Source: Treponema sp.
Lineage (GTDB): Bacteria; Spirochaetota; Spirochaetia; Treponematales; Breznakiellaceae
NCBI GenBank assembly: GCA_031283505.1
Contig: JAITBO010000057.1
Coordinates: forward strand, 1 to 12,511
Direction: 5' to 3'
Length of the DNA stretch: 12,511 nucleotides
The translations under genes were made by a program, and so were the position numbers. How positions within the stretch are numbered: position 1 is the first letter of the stretch; every line of letters begins with the position of its first letter. Shown here piece by piece: positions 11,878 through 12,511 of the stretch. Below the pieces are notes generated by a model. The model was not told the origin of the DNA. It did no database searches and saw only the letters and a list, made by a program, of their open reading frames with translations.

Positions 11878-12511
11878 ATGAAGGGGGAACTGAAAAAGCT
11901 GGCCTTGAAAAATTTGCGTCTTCGGGGGACAGAGCGGAAAGCAAGGAAAGAGGGAGAAAAACGGGGAAAGATACCTGAAATAACCCTTATAGACAGCCGT
12001 CCGGCTGAAATAGACGCCCGGGAAGTCCCCGGACAACTGGGAAGGGGACCTCATTATAGGCAAAGGCCATAAGTCGGCGATACTGGTAACGGTAGAGCGG
12101 AAGAGCCGGTATGTACAGATGGATTTACTGGAAAGCATGGATGCCCGGACGGTACGAAAGAAGATAGAGCAGTGATTCAAACGGCTTAAACCGGCACTGA
12201 GGAAATCCATAACGTTTGACCAGGGGAAAAGAGAACAGCGAACACAAACGGCTTTCTGAGAACGTGGGAATAGCGGTATATTTTTGTCATCCCCATTCGC
12301 CGTGAGAGAAAGGGACGTGTGAAAACACGGATTATCTGATACGGGATATATCAAAAATAGCGAGATTACTCAATGAACGGCCAGGAAAAACACCGAAATG
12401 CCTCATTTTAAAAAGCAACCGAAGGGCTGGATGCCTCATTAAGAAAAAAGTAACTTTAGGCCGCTGGTTCCCTTCCAGAGAAAGAGGACAGAGCGGCGAC
12501 GGCCTCCCGCA
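11878..12511 (+). pseudogene. IS30-family transposase remnant
   Basis: The reading is RGKIPEITLIDSRPAEIDAR, then (after a one-base insertion near 12034-12037) WEGDLIIGKGHKSAILVTVE, SRYVQMDLLESMDARTV, TGA at 12173, SITFDQGKE (with an extra A near 12230), ENVGIAVYFCHPHSP, TGA at 12303 in place of Trp, CENTDYLIRDI and ARLLNERPGKTP. RGKIP, WEGDLI.GKGH, DQGKE, VYFCHP.SPW.RG..ENTN and LNERP are the hallmark blocks of IS30 transposases, and the DDE acids (in GDL, DQG and CENT) are still visible. The N-terminal HTH is missing, and about 20 residues between CENT...IRDI and ARLLNERP are deleted. The frame after 12400 has no clear match and runs off the window. The element is dead. Confidence 0.85.

Noticed and set aside
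11800..12354. 184-codon minus frame over the IS30 remnant
   Set aside because: The plus strand shows ordered IS30 motifs; the minus frame begins and ends in unrelated sequence and covers a palindrome.

Overview
The window looks like chromosome of a spirochaete, most probably a Treponema with a moderately GC-rich genome and many decayed insertion sequences, such as the termite-gut treponemes. The main evidence is a p83/100-type antigen with a long coiled coil and the family C-terminal domain. Supporting evidence is a secreted von Willebrand A (VWA) protein, a lipoprotein with TPR-like helices, and an RlmD, PcnB and S33-lipase housekeeping core. The species guess is inference; the protein family calls rest on visible motifs.

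Layout: 1-165 is an open frame entering from the left edge, perhaps a decayed serpin C-terminus. 166-1030 has no intact gene. It holds a C10/CA tract, a 19-bp inverted repeat around a dispersed dyad repeat, a GGCTGTTCC-type palindrome and a frameshifted N-terminal piece of an ISAs1-type transposase. 1039-1425 (+) is the TPR lipoprotein, converging on the secreted VWA protein (1455-2570, -). 2797-4479 (-) is the p83/100 protein. 4480-5084 is a repeat-rich gap with two long palindromes, a half palindrome and a second copy of the dispersed repeat; one palindrome probably supplies the -35 box for p83/100. 5085-5435 is a C-terminal stub of a LacI-family repressor. 5476-7215 (-) is a secreted beta-propeller/HEAT protein whose start overlaps the end of rlmD (7202-8371, -). 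rlmD diverges over 57 bp from an alpha/beta-hydrolase of the monoacylglycerol lipase type (8429-9406, +), which is followed 13 bp later by pcnB (9420-10646, +).

10648-12511 is a gene graveyard: a frameshifted C-terminal remnant (-), a frameshifted DUF6174-like lipoprotein (-), the C-terminal part of an ISAzo13-family transposase, a perfect 24-bp palindrome, and an IS30-family transposase broken by frameshifts and stops.

The working genes fall into two groups. One is RNA processing and modification: PcnB acts on RNA 3' ends and RlmD methylates a 23S rRNA uridine. The other is envelope or periplasm: TPR lipoprotein, VWA protein, p83/100, propeller/HEAT protein. I saw no complete defence system, CRISPR array or tRNA. 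The most interesting signals are non-coding. Four genes have promoter-like boxes that place transcription starts within a few bases of the start codon and lack a well-placed Shine-Dalgarno, suggesting leaderless or near-leaderless mRNAs. Several related palindromes and half palindromes are scattered through the gaps. A dispersed repeat occurs twice, one copy carrying a small hairpin-forming insertion.
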